A stretch of 25,294 bases of DNA, taken from a virus. Positions 13,408 through 19,872 of the stretch are shown piece by piece (the first letter of the stretch is position 1; each line of letters starts with the position of its first letter). Both the position numbers and the translations under genes were made by a program. The notes below the pieces were generated by a model, which did not search any database, was not told the origin of the DNA, and saw only the letters and a list, made by a program, of their open reading frames with translations. Location: positions 1 to 25,294 of IMG/VR virus record IMGVR_UViG_3300023179_000474; one strand, written 5' to 3'.

Positions 13408-13598
13408 AAGTAGACAATGATGACATTTCCCTCGAAGAGCGGTTTGAAGCTCTCGAGCAGTACATGAACGTGGCGCAGATGAAGATAATGGCGCTGCAAG
13501 ATGCGGTGAATGCACTCTTATTCGCCTCAGATATTGATGACGAGAAGGCAAAGAAATTTATGGAAAATGTAATGAATAACTTTGGGAGACATAAGTAG
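13404..13598 (+). CDS. 64-aa coiled-coil hypothetical protein
   Basis: ATG at 13404 overlaps the preceding stop (ATGA). The chain is acidic and helical with heptad-like hydrophobics (LEERFEALEQYMNVAQMKIM, then LQDAVNALLFA), consistent with a small coiled-coil dimer. No catalytic motif. Unknown function. Confidence 0.6.
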   Translation: MKVDNDDISLEERFEALEQYMNVAQMKIMALQDAVNALLFASDIDDEKAKKFMENVMNNFGRHK

Positions 13599-13600
13599 GC

Positions 13601-13831
13601 ATGAGAAAAGTGTTGGAGGCAATGGATAATAGGTTTCCGTGTAGACCGAACATAAAGTTTATTAAGCCGCATAGACGACTTGGCGCTATGCATCACGAAG
13701 GTCAGCCAGACTTTGATAGCTACATTGAGCGTATGTATGACTGCATAGAAGTGCCATACGAAGTTGTAAAGCAAATCTATGAAGCGGGTTGGAATGACGC
13801 AAGAGACGCTGTGAAGGAGGCAATATCATGA
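13601..13831 (+). CDS. 76-aa hypothetical protein with IYEAGWNDARDA helix
   Basis: The start lies 2 bases after the previous stop. The C-terminal helix VVKQIYEAGWNDARDAVKEA belongs to a pattern (A-G-x-x-x-A-x-x-A) that recurs in the neighbouring genes at 14142 (FLDGVKFGYELAKRE), 14311 (FLAGYHAAKEH) and 14778 (FIAGYRAAMEK). This suggests a shared short helical motif spread by duplication. The ending includes the AAGGAGGC ribosome binding site for the next gene. Confidence 0.62.
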   Translation: MRKVLEAMDNRFPCRPNIKFIKPHRRLGAMHHEGQPDFDSYIERMYDCIEVPYEVVKQIYEAGWNDARDAVKEAIS

Positions 13832-14145
13832 ACGATTCAAAAGTAGTTGACCTATTGGGCTATAAGTATGCCAAGAGTGGCATGAAGCAAGATGGGCACA
13901 CGTTCGACGCTCTCAAGTATCTTTTCGCCAAGCAGATGCAGAAGAAGACCACTGTGATTGAGTGGGTCAGTGTTGCTGATCGATTGCCAGATGGCGAAAT
14001 CCGTCTATTTGCAGTGCTAGTGCGGTGTATTGGCAATTTGAAGCCATATATATCTAGCTCTAATTTTATACACGGCGAGTGGACGCATTGTAACTCAGCA
14101 GAAACCGTTACCCACTGGGCTGAGATGCCGGAGGAGTTGCCATGA
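13828..14145 (+). CDS. DUF551-type protein
   Basis: 105 residues; ATG overlaps the previous stop (ATGA) and is preceded by AAGGAGGC. After an N-terminal helical part, residues 44-105 carry the DUF551 hallmark: EWVSVADRLPDGE, then VLVRCIG, then VTHWAEMPEELP at the C-terminus. DUF551 proteins are small, very common in phages and prophages and have no established function. This is the first of several DUF551-like genes in the window. Confidence 0.85.
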   Translation: MNDSKVVDLLGYKYAKSGMKQDGHTFDALKYLFAKQMQKKTTVIEWVSVADRLPDGEIRLFAVLVRCIGNLKPYISSSNFIHGEWTHCNSAETVTHWAEMPEELP

Positions 14146-14327
14146 GCAAATCCATCGAAGAGCAGGTAAGGCTATACATCTCCGAAGAGTATCACGAGCA
14201 ACTACTCAGAGAAGTTAGGATAACTGATAGCCTGGTAGAGAAAGTATTTCTGGACGGCGTTAAGTTTGGCTATGAGTTGGCGAAACGAGAGAAAACAAGG
14301 AGGATAGAAGATGAGCAAGACACCTGA
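14142..14327 (+). CDS. 61-aa helical hypothetical protein
   Basis: ATG overlaps the previous stop (ATGA). An acidic helical chain with a central FLDGVKFGYELAKREKT helix like that of its neighbours, and a basic end. Its 3' end overlaps the next gene by 17 bases and includes that gene's ribosome binding site (AAGGAGG). No function assigned. Confidence 0.6.
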   Translation: MSKSIEEQVRLYISEEYHEQLLREVRITDSLVEKVFLDGVKFGYELAKREKTRRIEDEQDT

Positions 14328-14781
14328 AGACTTGGCGAAAGAATACGCACTAAAAACGCACTTAGGTGGCTGGGAAGTTGCAGCGTCAGAGGATGGCTTC
14401 CTCGCTGGCTACCACGCCGCAAAGGAGCACGCACATGCAGCACTAGAGGAGGCTGAGGCTGAGATAGATAGGCTGCAAACCAAACTAAGTGAAGCGGGGA
14501 TACTGACTACTGAGCATCTTATTGACGCAAGCAAAATGGTCAGTAATTCAGCAACTCTTAATAACTGGATCTCGACAAAAGATAGGTTGCCGAAGATAGA
14601 AGAGTATGTGCTGATAACGCATCGAACCTCTCAAGACTATGAGAACTTAAAGGTGATGCAAGCGTTTAGAATTAACGATTGCGAGTATGTGATCGATATA
14701 TACAGCGATGGAACATGCGTCTTAGCAGACTATGTGGACTATTGGATGCTGCTTCCCCAGCCGCCCAAGGAGGCTTCATGA
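14311..14781 (+). CDS. two-part protein: FLAGY helix module plus DUF551
   Basis: 156 residues, ATG at 14311 after AAGGAGGATAGAAG. The N-terminal part (TPEDLAKEYALKTHLGGWEV ... FLAGYHAAKE) resembles the whole of the 68-residue protein encoded just downstream. A coiled-coil segment (EEAEAEIDRLQTKLSEAG) links to a C-terminal DUF551 domain with NWISTKDRLPKIEEYVLI and DYWMLLPQPP. The combination suggests module shuffling within the small-gene cassette. Ends in ATGA overlap. Confidence 0.82.
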   Translation: MSKTPEDLAKEYALKTHLGGWEVAASEDGFLAGYHAAKEHAHAALEEAEAEIDRLQTKLSEAGILTTEHLIDASKMVSNSATLNNWISTKDRLPKIEEYVLITHRTSQDYENLKVMQAFRINDCEYVIDIYSDGTCVLADYVDYWMLLPQPPKEAS

Positions 14782-14984
14782 TCAAGACGCTTGAAGAACT
14801 AGCGGACGAGTACGCACAGACATGGTGGGGACCTCGTCAGGACTATTCTTCTATAGCCACACGACAAGCCTTCATCGCTGGCTACAGGGCTGCAATGGAA
14901 AAGTCCACTGAGATCGCTGAGATTGCCTGGAGGCAAGAGCAAGAAAGATTAATTGAGCGTTTGCGGAGCAAGGAAAATAAGTAG
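14778..14984 (+). CDS. 68-aa paralogue of the upstream N-terminal module
   Basis: ATG at 14778 overlaps the previous stop (ATGA). The sequence TLEELADEYAQTWWGPRQDY, then AFIAGYRAAMEKSTE matches the start of the 14311 protein in order and spacing (LA-x-EYA ... F-x-AGY-x-AA-x-E), so it is probably a stand-alone copy of that module, ending in a basic helical tail (QEQERLIERLRSKENK). Function unknown. Confidence 0.68.
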   Translation: MIKTLEELADEYAQTWWGPRQDYSSIATRQAFIAGYRAAMEKSTEIAEIAWRQEQERLIERLRSKENK

Positions 14985-14989
14985 TTGTG

Positions 14990-15235
14990 ATGTCACCTAT
15001 CCCAGAACAACAACCGAAGTATGAAGGCTGGCTGCTTGTAGAGCAGAATCCGCCAGTGACTGGGAACTATATTGTTGCTGTTGAGCCGTATGAACCTATC
15101 ATCGCCCTGTTTATAAAAGGAAAGGGTTGGTACTTGGGAGACACAATTCACGCAGCACTAGAAGAGAGAATCGTGGCGTGGATGCCATTACCGGAGATTA
15201 GATATGACCGACGATATCAACCACAGCGCCCGTAA
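14990..15235 (+). CDS. 81-aa DUF551-like protein
   Basis: ATG at 14990 is taken, though GTG at 14987 is in the same frame. Residues 10-70 follow the DUF551 scheme with NPPVTGNYIVAV in place of the RLP segment and RIVAWMPLPEI at the end. Its last 32 bases overlap the next gene's start, which supplies the ATG at 15204. Third DUF551-type gene in 1.4 kb. Confidence 0.7.
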   Translation: MSPIPEQQPKYEGWLLVEQNPPVTGNYIVAVEPYEPIIALFIKGKGWYLGDTIHAALEERIVAWMPLPEIRYDRRYQPQRP

Positions 15236-15992
15236 ACACGCCCTCTGCTCTGCGAGCTCTGCCGAGCGATGGCTAGAGTGCCCTGGCTCTGTCGGGCTCT
15301 CTATGACTGTTCCAGAGCCACCGACAAGCGTTTATGCCCTTGAAGGGACCGAAGCGCACGAGCTCTCAGAGAAGATTCTCGCTCACTGGCTAAAGAACAA
15401 CTACGACCTCAACGACGACTTTCTTTCTGAGTGTAAGAGCGGGAAAGAGGAGATGTTCGACTTTGTTATGCAATACGTCCATGCGTGTGTTGAGGAGTCT
15501 ATGAGCTTCGACAGTACCCCTACCATTCGTATCGAACAGCGCCTCACGTTTAATGAGGATATGGCTATGTTTGGGACCGCCGACTTTATCGCTATCGGGA
15601 TGATTGACGGGAAAGCCACGGGTGTCATCGTCGACCTAAAATACGGGCGGGGTAAGAAGGTGAAGACCGAAAACAATCCGCAGCTTGCCTATTATGCCGT
15701 CGCTCTACGCTCATGCTCTAAAAAGAAATTAGAACAAGTAAAGGTTCGCATTGTTCAGCCAAGGGTCGAGGACGCCTCTACATCAATTACATTTTCTACG
15801 CACGACCTGGACGCTTGGGGCCTGAAACTTACACTAGGAGCGGAGCAGGCTTTATGGATGGCAGGAAAGGCTAAGACGCCTGTGTATAAAGAAGGTGGCT
15901 GGTGTTGGTTCTGCCCAGCCAAGCAGGTTTGTCCAGAGATCGCCAGGAGACTGGGCGAGAAGCTCGCTGACCAGTTTCCTGACGATCTTTAA
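15204..15992 (+). CDS. DUF2800 RecB-like nuclease with Fe-S cysteines
   Basis: 262 residues. N-terminal SSAERWLECPGSV (18-30) supplies C26; EGTEAHEL (48-55) follows; the PD-(D/E)XK core has GTADFIAIG (124-132) with D127 and VDLKYGRGKKV (143-153) with D144 and K146, then NPQLAYYA (158-165). Cysteines C234, C237 and C243 at the end (CWFCPAKQVC) with C26 give the four ligands of an AddB/Cas4-type iron-sulfur cluster. This is the DUF2800 family of phage RecB-like exonucleases, which process dsDNA ends for recombination with the ssDNA-binding protein encoded upstream. Intact. Ends 4 bp from the convergent HTH gene. Confidence 0.94.
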   Translation: MTDDINHSARKHALCSASSAERWLECPGSVGLSMTVPEPPTSVYALEGTEAHELSEKILAHWLKNNYDLNDDFLSECKSGKEEMFDFVMQYVHACVEESMSFDSTPTIRIEQRLTFNEDMAMFGTADFIAIGMIDGKATGVIVDLKYGRGKKVKTENNPQLAYYAVALRSCSKKKLEQVKVRIVQPRVEDASTSITFSTHDLDAWGLKLTLGAEQALWMAGKAKTPVYKEGGWCWFCPAKQVCPEIARRLGEKLADQFPDDL

Positions 15993-15995
15993 CCA

Positions 15996-16274
15996 TCATT
16001 TGGGGGTTGAGGCCATATCAAAGTGCTCTCGAGCTATGGCTTCGATGCGAGCCGCTGCAAGGCCCGATAGCCGTGCAAGAGTCTTCCAGTGCTTGGATGG
16101 GATTGGCCGTGTGAGCCACATACGGACTGCATAGACTGAGATATCCTCTTCGTATGCAATGACCACATCGCCACGGCGCTTGCCGCCCTTCTTGGCTATG
16201 ATAGTAAGAAGCTCTTCGATACCTTCTTGATGCTTCTTCTCGTCCAGACATTTAGCTACTCCTATCTTTGGCAT
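15996..16274 (-). CDS. Cro/YdaS-like helix-turn-helix regulator
   Basis: 92 residues; ATG at 16274 follows AAGGAGGCGAA. Residues 40-80 (AYEEDISVYAVRMWLTRPIP, then HWKTLARLSGL) match the small HTH class in which a recognition helix with AVRMW is followed by RPIP and HW, as in YdaS/Cro-type regulators. The N-terminal third is basic and helical. It is leftward while its neighbours are rightward, and it is preceded by a small gene and a palindromic operator, so it is a plausible transcription switch. Confidence 0.75.
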   Translation of the reverse strand: MPKIGVAKCLDEKKHQEGIEELLTIIAKKGGKRRGDVVIAYEEDISVYAVRMWLTRPIPSKHWKTLARLSGLAAARIEAIAREHFDMASTPK

Positions 16275-16462
16275 TTCGCCTCCTTATCAAATATTGTTTC
16301 CATAATGAGGTCAAAAAGGTCTTCAGGATGCGTGTTCGTCTCGGCTGCTAGATTGTCAAAGCCACCGTCCACATCAACGCCCGTATCAGTTGCCCACGCT
16401 CGGAAGGTAACTCCTTCATATTCTATGAGGTATTCGCTATCCGCAGCCGTAAGTATTTTCAC
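16262..16462 (-). CDS. 66-aa acidic hypothetical protein
   Basis: GTG start at 16462 with AAGGGGC 5 bases upstream. It reads YLIEYEGVTFRAWATDTGVD, then an acidic helix (NTHPEDLFDLIMETIFDKEA). No family recognised. It overlaps the HTH gene by 13 bases, so both are co-translated from the 16481-16540 control region. Acidic partner proteins of HTH regulators are common, but an interaction is inference. Confidence 0.6.
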   Translation of the reverse strand: MKILTAADSEYLIEYEGVTFRAWATDTGVDVDGGFDNLAAETNTHPEDLFDLIMETIFDKEAKCQR

Positions 16463-16546
16463 TCTTGCCCCTTGTATTTAGTTGATACAATGTGTCAACT
16501 ATGCCACTGTATAGATGCAGTGTCAACTTTTTCGAGAGGCTTAAAT
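16463..16546. promoter_or_regulatory. divergent control region with palindromic operator
   Basis: GTTGATACAATGTGTCAAC (16481-16499) is a 19-bp palindrome with nine-base arms differing at one position. A third half-site GTGTCAAC lies at 16520-16527. On minus, TTGACA (16521-16526 complement) sits 17 bp from CATAGT, a fair sigma-70-like promoter for the leftward HTH operon. Rightward, TATAGA is visible (16510-16515). Repression of both directions from the palindrome is a reasonable model. Confidence 0.55.
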
Positions 16547-16624
16547 ATGATGGCGCTTATATTTTCACTTCTGTGTTTATTGGTAATCGACGTAATTTTA
16601 GCTATCGCATTCTTTAGGAAGTAA
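16547..16624 (+). CDS. 25-aa hydrophobic peptide
   Basis: ATG at 16547 (followed at once by a second ATG) has GAGAGGC 8 bases upstream. The chain MMALIFSLLCLLVIDVILAI then AFFRK is a single transmembrane helix with a positive tail. It is the first reading frame after the divergent control region and ends 5 bases before the next gene. Such microproteins are easily missed; expression is not proven. Confidence 0.45.
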   Translation: MMALIFSLLCLLVIDVILAIAFFRK

Positions 16625-16629
16625 GCCGT

Positions 16630-17529
16630 ATGGAGTTCTACAAATACACAGACTCGTGGAGCTTTCTAAAGCAGTTCAATCTTCAAACACACTTCGAGAG
16701 CCGAGAGCAGTGGTGGGAGCTTCAAGAGCGCATGTCAGAAGCCTATGACTCCGCTTTCATGTATCGCCGAGTGTTGCTTGAGAAGAAATGGACACAAAAA
16801 GACCGCCCCTACTACAACTGCTACCCGGCAATCCTCCCAATGCTGATGAAGCTAAAACTCGATATCCCCTGCTCATCGCTGAGAGGGCTGGAGGTTGAGC
16901 CCATCGAAGTGCGTCTTCCAAAGGACCAGAATAACGGCCCGTTCACTTGGGGCGAGCAGCATGTCCGCACAGTCTTCTTCGGCATCCAGAAGATGCCCAA
17001 GGAAGTCGACAGCGAGGAGATGGTCGACGGCATCTGCATTTGCTTTGACATCGGAGAGGTCTCAGATCTTAACGAACCGATATACTCGTTTCGCTTTTTC
17101 CCGCTAAGAGATGATCTGACAATCGACGAGGCGTCTAAGCTATTCACCAAGCATCATACGGCGGATGAGGGCGTCCAAGTACCTTTAGAGATTGTCGAGA
17201 ACATAATCAAATTATGCGCCTGTCTTGCTCTAATTTCCCAGGATTCTGAGCTTATCACTCCCGATGTCCTTAAGAAGCATGAGGGAGAGTGGAACGATGC
17301 CAGCGAGGTCAGAAGGACCGAGATGGTCAATATGGCCAGAAACCGTGGCAAGAACGGCTGGAACGTAGGAGCGGAGATAGAATACTCTCCACACTATAGG
17401 CGTCCCCATCCGGCTCTTGTGCGAGTCGGCAAAGGGCGTATATCTGCTCGTATAGTCATGCGCCGAGGCTCAGTGGTACATAGGAGCAAGATAGCAAGCA
17501 TACCAAGTGGATTCGATGGAAACGGCTAG
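16630..17529 (+). CDS. 299-aa conserved phage-type hypothetical protein
   Basis: ATG at 16630, nine bases after AGGAAG. The N-terminal 250 residues are mixed alpha/beta without a recognised active site. The C-terminus (GWNVGAEIEYSPHYRRPHPA, VRVGKGRISARIVMRRGSVV) resembles a tail found on a family of phage and plasmid proteins in which a PH-x-RR-x-H motif is followed by a glycine/basic GKG segment; that family has no known function. Its histidines and arginines could be a metal or nucleic-acid site. Resemblance is from memory and should be treated as moderate. Confidence 0.72.
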   Translation: MEFYKYTDSWSFLKQFNLQTHFESREQWWELQERMSEAYDSAFMYRRVLLEKKWTQKDRPYYNCYPAILPMLMKLKLDIPCSSLRGLEVEPIEVRLPKDQNNGPFTWGEQHVRTVFFGIQKMPKEVDSEEMVDGICICFDIGEVSDLNEPIYSFRFFPLRDDLTIDEASKLFTKHHTADEGVQVPLEIVENIIKLCACLALISQDSELITPDVLKKHEGEWNDASEVRRTEMVNMARNRGKNGWNVGAEIEYSPHYRRPHPALVRVGKGRISARIVMRRGSVVHRSKIASIPSGFDGNG

Positions 17530-17746
17530 TATTTTAACTTTCTCCACCCCAAAGTATATGGTTCGCTTATGGAGATCCGTTCCGTATAAGCCTACAGGAT
17601 TTACTGATATTCAGCTTCTTGCGCTGAGGCTTCAGGACACTATGGAGATTTATGAGTTTGCCGAAGAGCTTCTCAAACAGCCTAATGTTTTAATGGTGGA
17701 AGTTCTAGACTGGGATAAAAATGGAGTTACTTGCTTAAATGAGTAG
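17516..17746 (+). CDS. 76-aa hypothetical protein
   Basis: ATG at 17516 overlaps the preceding gene by 14 bases; GTG at 17507 is an alternative. A short beta-rich start (ASILTFSTPKYMVRLWRSVP) is followed by a helix (LALRLQDTMEIYEFAEELLK) and a terminal strand. No family recognised. Overlaps the next gene by 8 bases. Confidence 0.6.
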   Translation: METASILTFSTPKYMVRLWRSVPYKPTGFTDIQLLALRLQDTMEIYEFAEELLKQPNVLMVEVLDWDKNGVTCLNE

Positions 17747-18002
17747 AGATTGGACAGAATACGAATACACGAGCTCAGATAATCTCTGGGAGTTTATTGA
17801 CCTACAGATTGCACGAATAGAGTTGCAGCAAGAGGAGGGGTTCATTACATCCTCAGAAGCTTGTAAACTCATTCTGTTTGGTAAAAAGGAGATGTTAGAT
17901 GCCTTTGCCACTCTTGTTCACGAACATTCAAAACGACTAAAGGAGATTGTAAATGACCACAGTATCCACCTATCAGAAGAGCCAGATGACAGCTACTCCT
18001 AA
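17739..18002 (+). CDS. 87-aa helical hypothetical protein
   Basis: ATG at 17739 lies inside the previous gene's end. Helical with a conserved-looking centre (IARIELQQEEGFITSSEACK, LILFGKKEMLDAFATLVHEH). It overlaps the next gene by 50 bases, an unusually long overlap that is supported by a strong ribosome binding site for the downstream start. No function assigned. Confidence 0.6.
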   Translation: MSRDWTEYEYTSSDNLWEFIDLQIARIELQQEEGFITSSEACKLILFGKKEMLDAFATLVHEHSKRLKEIVNDHSIHLSEEPDDSYS

Positions 18003-18183
18003 AGACGACTTCTGGAAGAAAGTGTCCGAAGGTTTGCCGACCGAGGAAGAAGCCCTTTACCTTGTAGTACAAAATGGACTTCTTGGGCTCGCATACCTTA
18101 GAAAAAATGGTGATGGCGTACTTCAATTCACAAAGGAAGACGTAACGCACTGGGCTCCAGCGCCAGCACTTCCAGCGGAGTAA
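17953..18183 (+). CDS. 76-aa DUF551-like protein
   Basis: ATG at 17953 is favoured by AAAGGAGATTGTAA directly upstream, although it overlaps the previous gene by 50 bases; ATG 17986 is an alternative. The sequence WKKVSEGLPTEEEALYLVVQ ... VTHWAPAPALP matches the DUF551 scheme (W-x-x-V-x-x-x-LP ... V-HW end). Fourth DUF551-type gene of the window, separated from the other three by the HTH island. Confidence 0.72.
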   Translation: MTTVSTYQKSQMTATPKDDFWKKVSEGLPTEEEALYLVVQNGLLGLAYLRKNGDGVLQFTKEDVTHWAPAPALPAE

Positions 18184-18185
18184 TT

Positions 18186-18467
18186 ATGGCCGAGACCCGA
18201 GACGGAAAGAAAGTCACGCTCAATAAGCCATTCAGAACTCCTGACGGACCGAAAAAGTTTGCCGTATACGTTAAGAACGATAAGGGCAATGTCGTGCGTG
18301 TTAATTTCGGCGACCCAGATATGGAGATTAAGCGAGACGACCCAGATCGTCGAAAGAACTTTAGAGCTCGACACAACTGCGATGACCCAGGCCCAAAGTG
18401 GAAAGCAAAGTGGTGGAGCTGTAAGTTCTGGAGTGCTAAGTCTGTATCGGATATTTTAGATGATTAA
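18186..18467 (+). CDS. 93-aa conserved phage protein (NKPFRTPDGPKKF family)
   Basis: Starts 2 bases after the previous stop. The dense sequence VTLNKPFRTPDGPKKFAVYV, then GDPDMEIKRDDPDRRKNFR, ARHNCDDPGPKWKAKWWSCK is a well-conserved small domain that I recall from many phages, where it occurs alone or fused to head-associated proteins. Its exact role is not established. It is basic with a conserved Cys pair. It sits with two other lysine-rich small proteins, which suggests a common role in DNA or head assembly. Confidence 0.75.
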   Translation: MAETRDGKKVTLNKPFRTPDGPKKFAVYVKNDKGNVVRVNFGDPDMEIKRDDPDRRKNFRARHNCDDPGPKWKAKWWSCKFWSAKSVSDILDD

Positions 18468-18470
18468 CTT

Positions 18471-18494
18471 TCTCACTCGGAGTTTCGAGTGGGA
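18471..18494 (+). terminator. hairpin, possible terminator or attenuator
   Basis: TCTCACTCG pairs with CGAGTGGGA (nine pairs, one G-U) around a six-base loop. The following TATATATTTA is AT-rich but not a clean U-run, so efficiency as a terminator is uncertain. It separates the 18186 gene from the lysine-rich gene at 18519. Confidence 0.5.
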
Positions 18495-18518
18495 TATATA
18501 TTTATGAAGGAAAAATAA

Positions 18519-18680
18519 ATGGCTCCTCTAACCAAGAAAGGCAAGATGCTTAAGAAAGAACTGCAAAAGGAATACGGCAAAAAGAAAGGCGAAAGCGTTC
18601 TTTACGCCATGGAAAATAAAGGAACTGCAAAGGGTATTACTAAGAAGACTGCTAAGAAGAAAACAACTAAGAAGAAATAA
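18519..18680 (+). CDS. 53-aa lysine-rich phage protein
   Basis: ATG at 18519 after GAAGGAAAAATAA. The sequence LTKKGKMLKKELQKEYGKKK, then GESVLYAMENKGTAKGI is a recurrent small phage motif (GKKKGE-x-V-x-YA-x-x-NKGT). It is followed by an almost pure lysine/threonine tail (TKKTAKKKTTKKK), reminiscent of histone-H1-like tails. It likely binds DNA or RNA electrostatically; this is inference. About 30% lysine. Confidence 0.72.
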   Translation: MAPLTKKGKMLKKELQKEYGKKKGESVLYAMENKGTAKGITKKTAKKKTTKKK

Positions 18681-18689
18681 AGTTTCTTT

Positions 18690-18839
18690 ATGGCAGTTAA
18701 AAAGAAAACTAAATCTTCCTCCGAGAGCCCTGAACAGAGACGTCCCCTTGAAGGCTATCAGTGCGAGTACAGCCTGATGGCACAAAAAGGTGTGCAGGAT
18801 TATGTTGGAGATCTTGTGACAAGCAGGGTCAAAGAATAA
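18690..18839 (+). CDS. 49-aa hypothetical protein
   Basis: ATG at 18690 starts 9 bases after the lysine-rich gene, with only a weak ribosome binding site (AAGTTTC). It begins with another basic stretch (MAVKKKTKSSSES) followed by a mixed tail (RPLEGYQCEYSLMAQKG, VQDYVGDLVTSRVKE). No family recognised. It lies directly before the hairpin at 18865. Confidence 0.5.
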   Translation: MAVKKKTKSSSESPEQRRPLEGYQCEYSLMAQKGVQDYVGDLVTSRVKE

Positions 18840-18864
18840 TATCTCAACAGGGATTAACTTCTTA

Positions 18865-18905
18865 GGGGGTAGCGGGAGTGAAGACTCGCTACCCCCGCTT
18901 TATTT
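18865..18905 (+). terminator. intrinsic terminator-like hairpin
   Basis: GGGGGTAGCG (18865-18874) pairs with CGCTACCCCC (18887-18896) in a ten-base-pair stem; inside it GAGT and ACTC can also pair around GAAG. It is followed by GCTTTATTT, a short T-rich run. Likely ends the 16630-18839 transcription unit. Confidence 0.7.
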
Positions 18906-18915
18906 AGGAGGCAGT

Positions 18916-19137
18916 ATGAACCGTGGTGCCAAATCTCTTTACGATAAATATGCGTTTCGTTCCAAACACGACAAGAACTCTTTTGAGTGCGGAGCCACTT
19001 CGCTTAAAAAAGAGATAGAGGAATGGATTAAGGAGCAAATGAAAGGCAAGAGGGGAGACGCCTTCTCTATGGGCCAGGATGATGGATTGCAGTGGGTGCT
19101 AGATCATCTCCGTTTCATATTTGACGAAGAGCAATAA
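18916..19137 (+). CDS. 73-aa hypothetical protein
   Basis: ATG at 18916 follows AGGAGGCAGT. A charged helical protein ending in SMGQDDGLQWVLDHLRFIFD, a style common in small phage proteins (a G-x-x-x-G-x-x-x-x-L helix). Its 3' end overlaps the convergent leftward gene by 23 bases. Function unknown. Confidence 0.68.
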   Translation: MNRGAKSLYDKYAFRSKHDKNSFECGATSLKKEIEEWIKEQMKGKRGDAFSMGQDDGLQWVLDHLRFIFDEEQ

Positions 19138-19645
19138 ACTCTTTTCTGAGCTTATTGAACTCTCGCCGCATGAGCTCCACATCGCCGTGCCTAACAGTGG
19201 CAAACTGACAGATAACCTTGCGAATAAAGTCTTCTGGTGTATGAACGCACAACAGAGGCATATCTTTATAGATAGGATGAACAGAAAGTATCTGGCCCCT
19301 CCGCTTGGCGTACTGAGCCTCAAGCTCTGTCGCAACTGCTTTTAATATCTCTACTTTCTTTTGCTTAGGTAAATTGTGAATCGCTGAAGAGATATGGTGC
19401 ATCCCATCCGTAAGAAACTCTCGTTTCAAAGATACTGGGTGATATTCGACAAACGTATTATCAACACGGAAGTCAAAAATGGTGCGGCCTACTTTTATTT
19501 GGCATGTAATCCCATCGATACCTTGCCAGTCTGTATACTTCTCTAGCATCTTAGCACACGCATACTCACTGGCACTTTGAAAGTTTAAATGCTCTACAGG
19601 AAGCTCAGGAAGGTTAAAAGGCTCTTGGACTCTTTGATGCCTCAT
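19115..19645 (-). CDS. PD-(D/E)XK-like protein, paralogue 1
   Basis: 176 residues; ATG at 19645 overlaps the upstream stop (ATGA). FQSASEYACAKMLEKY (22-37) carries E27, then CQIKVGRTIFDFRVDNTF (48-65) with Q49 and D58, and VEYHPVSLKREF (66-77) with E67 and H69. The order E, Q, D-F, V-E-x-H-P fits a compact nuclease core in which the usual lysine may be replaced. The protein from 24321 has the same pattern at nearly identical spacing. It is leftward between rightward genes, like an accessory cassette. Nuclease activity is inferred only. Confidence 0.6.
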   Translation of the reverse strand: MRHQRVQEPFNLPELPVEHLNFQSASEYACAKMLEKYTDWQGIDGITCQIKVGRTIFDFRVDNTFVEYHPVSLKREFLTDGMHHISSAIHNLPKQKKVEILKAVATELEAQYAKRRGQILSVHPIYKDMPLLCVHTPEDFIRKVICQFATVRHGDVELMRREFNKLRKEFIALRQI

Positions 19646-19872
19646 AGTTTCGGAGCGGTTCGTTTTAGCCAGTTCTCATAGACCTTGCTAACCACATCCG
19701 TGGCGGTCTCGGCGTTTGCCGAAATGACGAGGCGCTCTTGACTATCGAACATCTGCATAATCCACATATTTCCTAAGAAATCTAAGGAAACTGCGAGGCT
19801 ATATTCTTTTGCAATATTTATTATTGCCGATAGTTTGTCGAGGGCAGGAATATCAATAATCCTATTGGACAC
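19642..19872 (-). CDS. 76-aa hypothetical protein
   Basis: GTG at 19872 has GGAGATC 6 bases upstream. A small alpha/beta protein (IPALDKLSAIINIAKEYSLA, VSLDFLGNMWIMQMFDSQER, then ETATDVVSKVYENWLKR) of the type often found in phage operons. Its stop overlaps the start of the nuclease-like gene, so they form a two-gene leftward operon. Confidence 0.65.
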   Translation of the reverse strand: MSNRIIDIPALDKLSAIINIAKEYSLAVSLDFLGNMWIMQMFDSQERLVISANAETATDVVSKVYENWLKRTAPKL

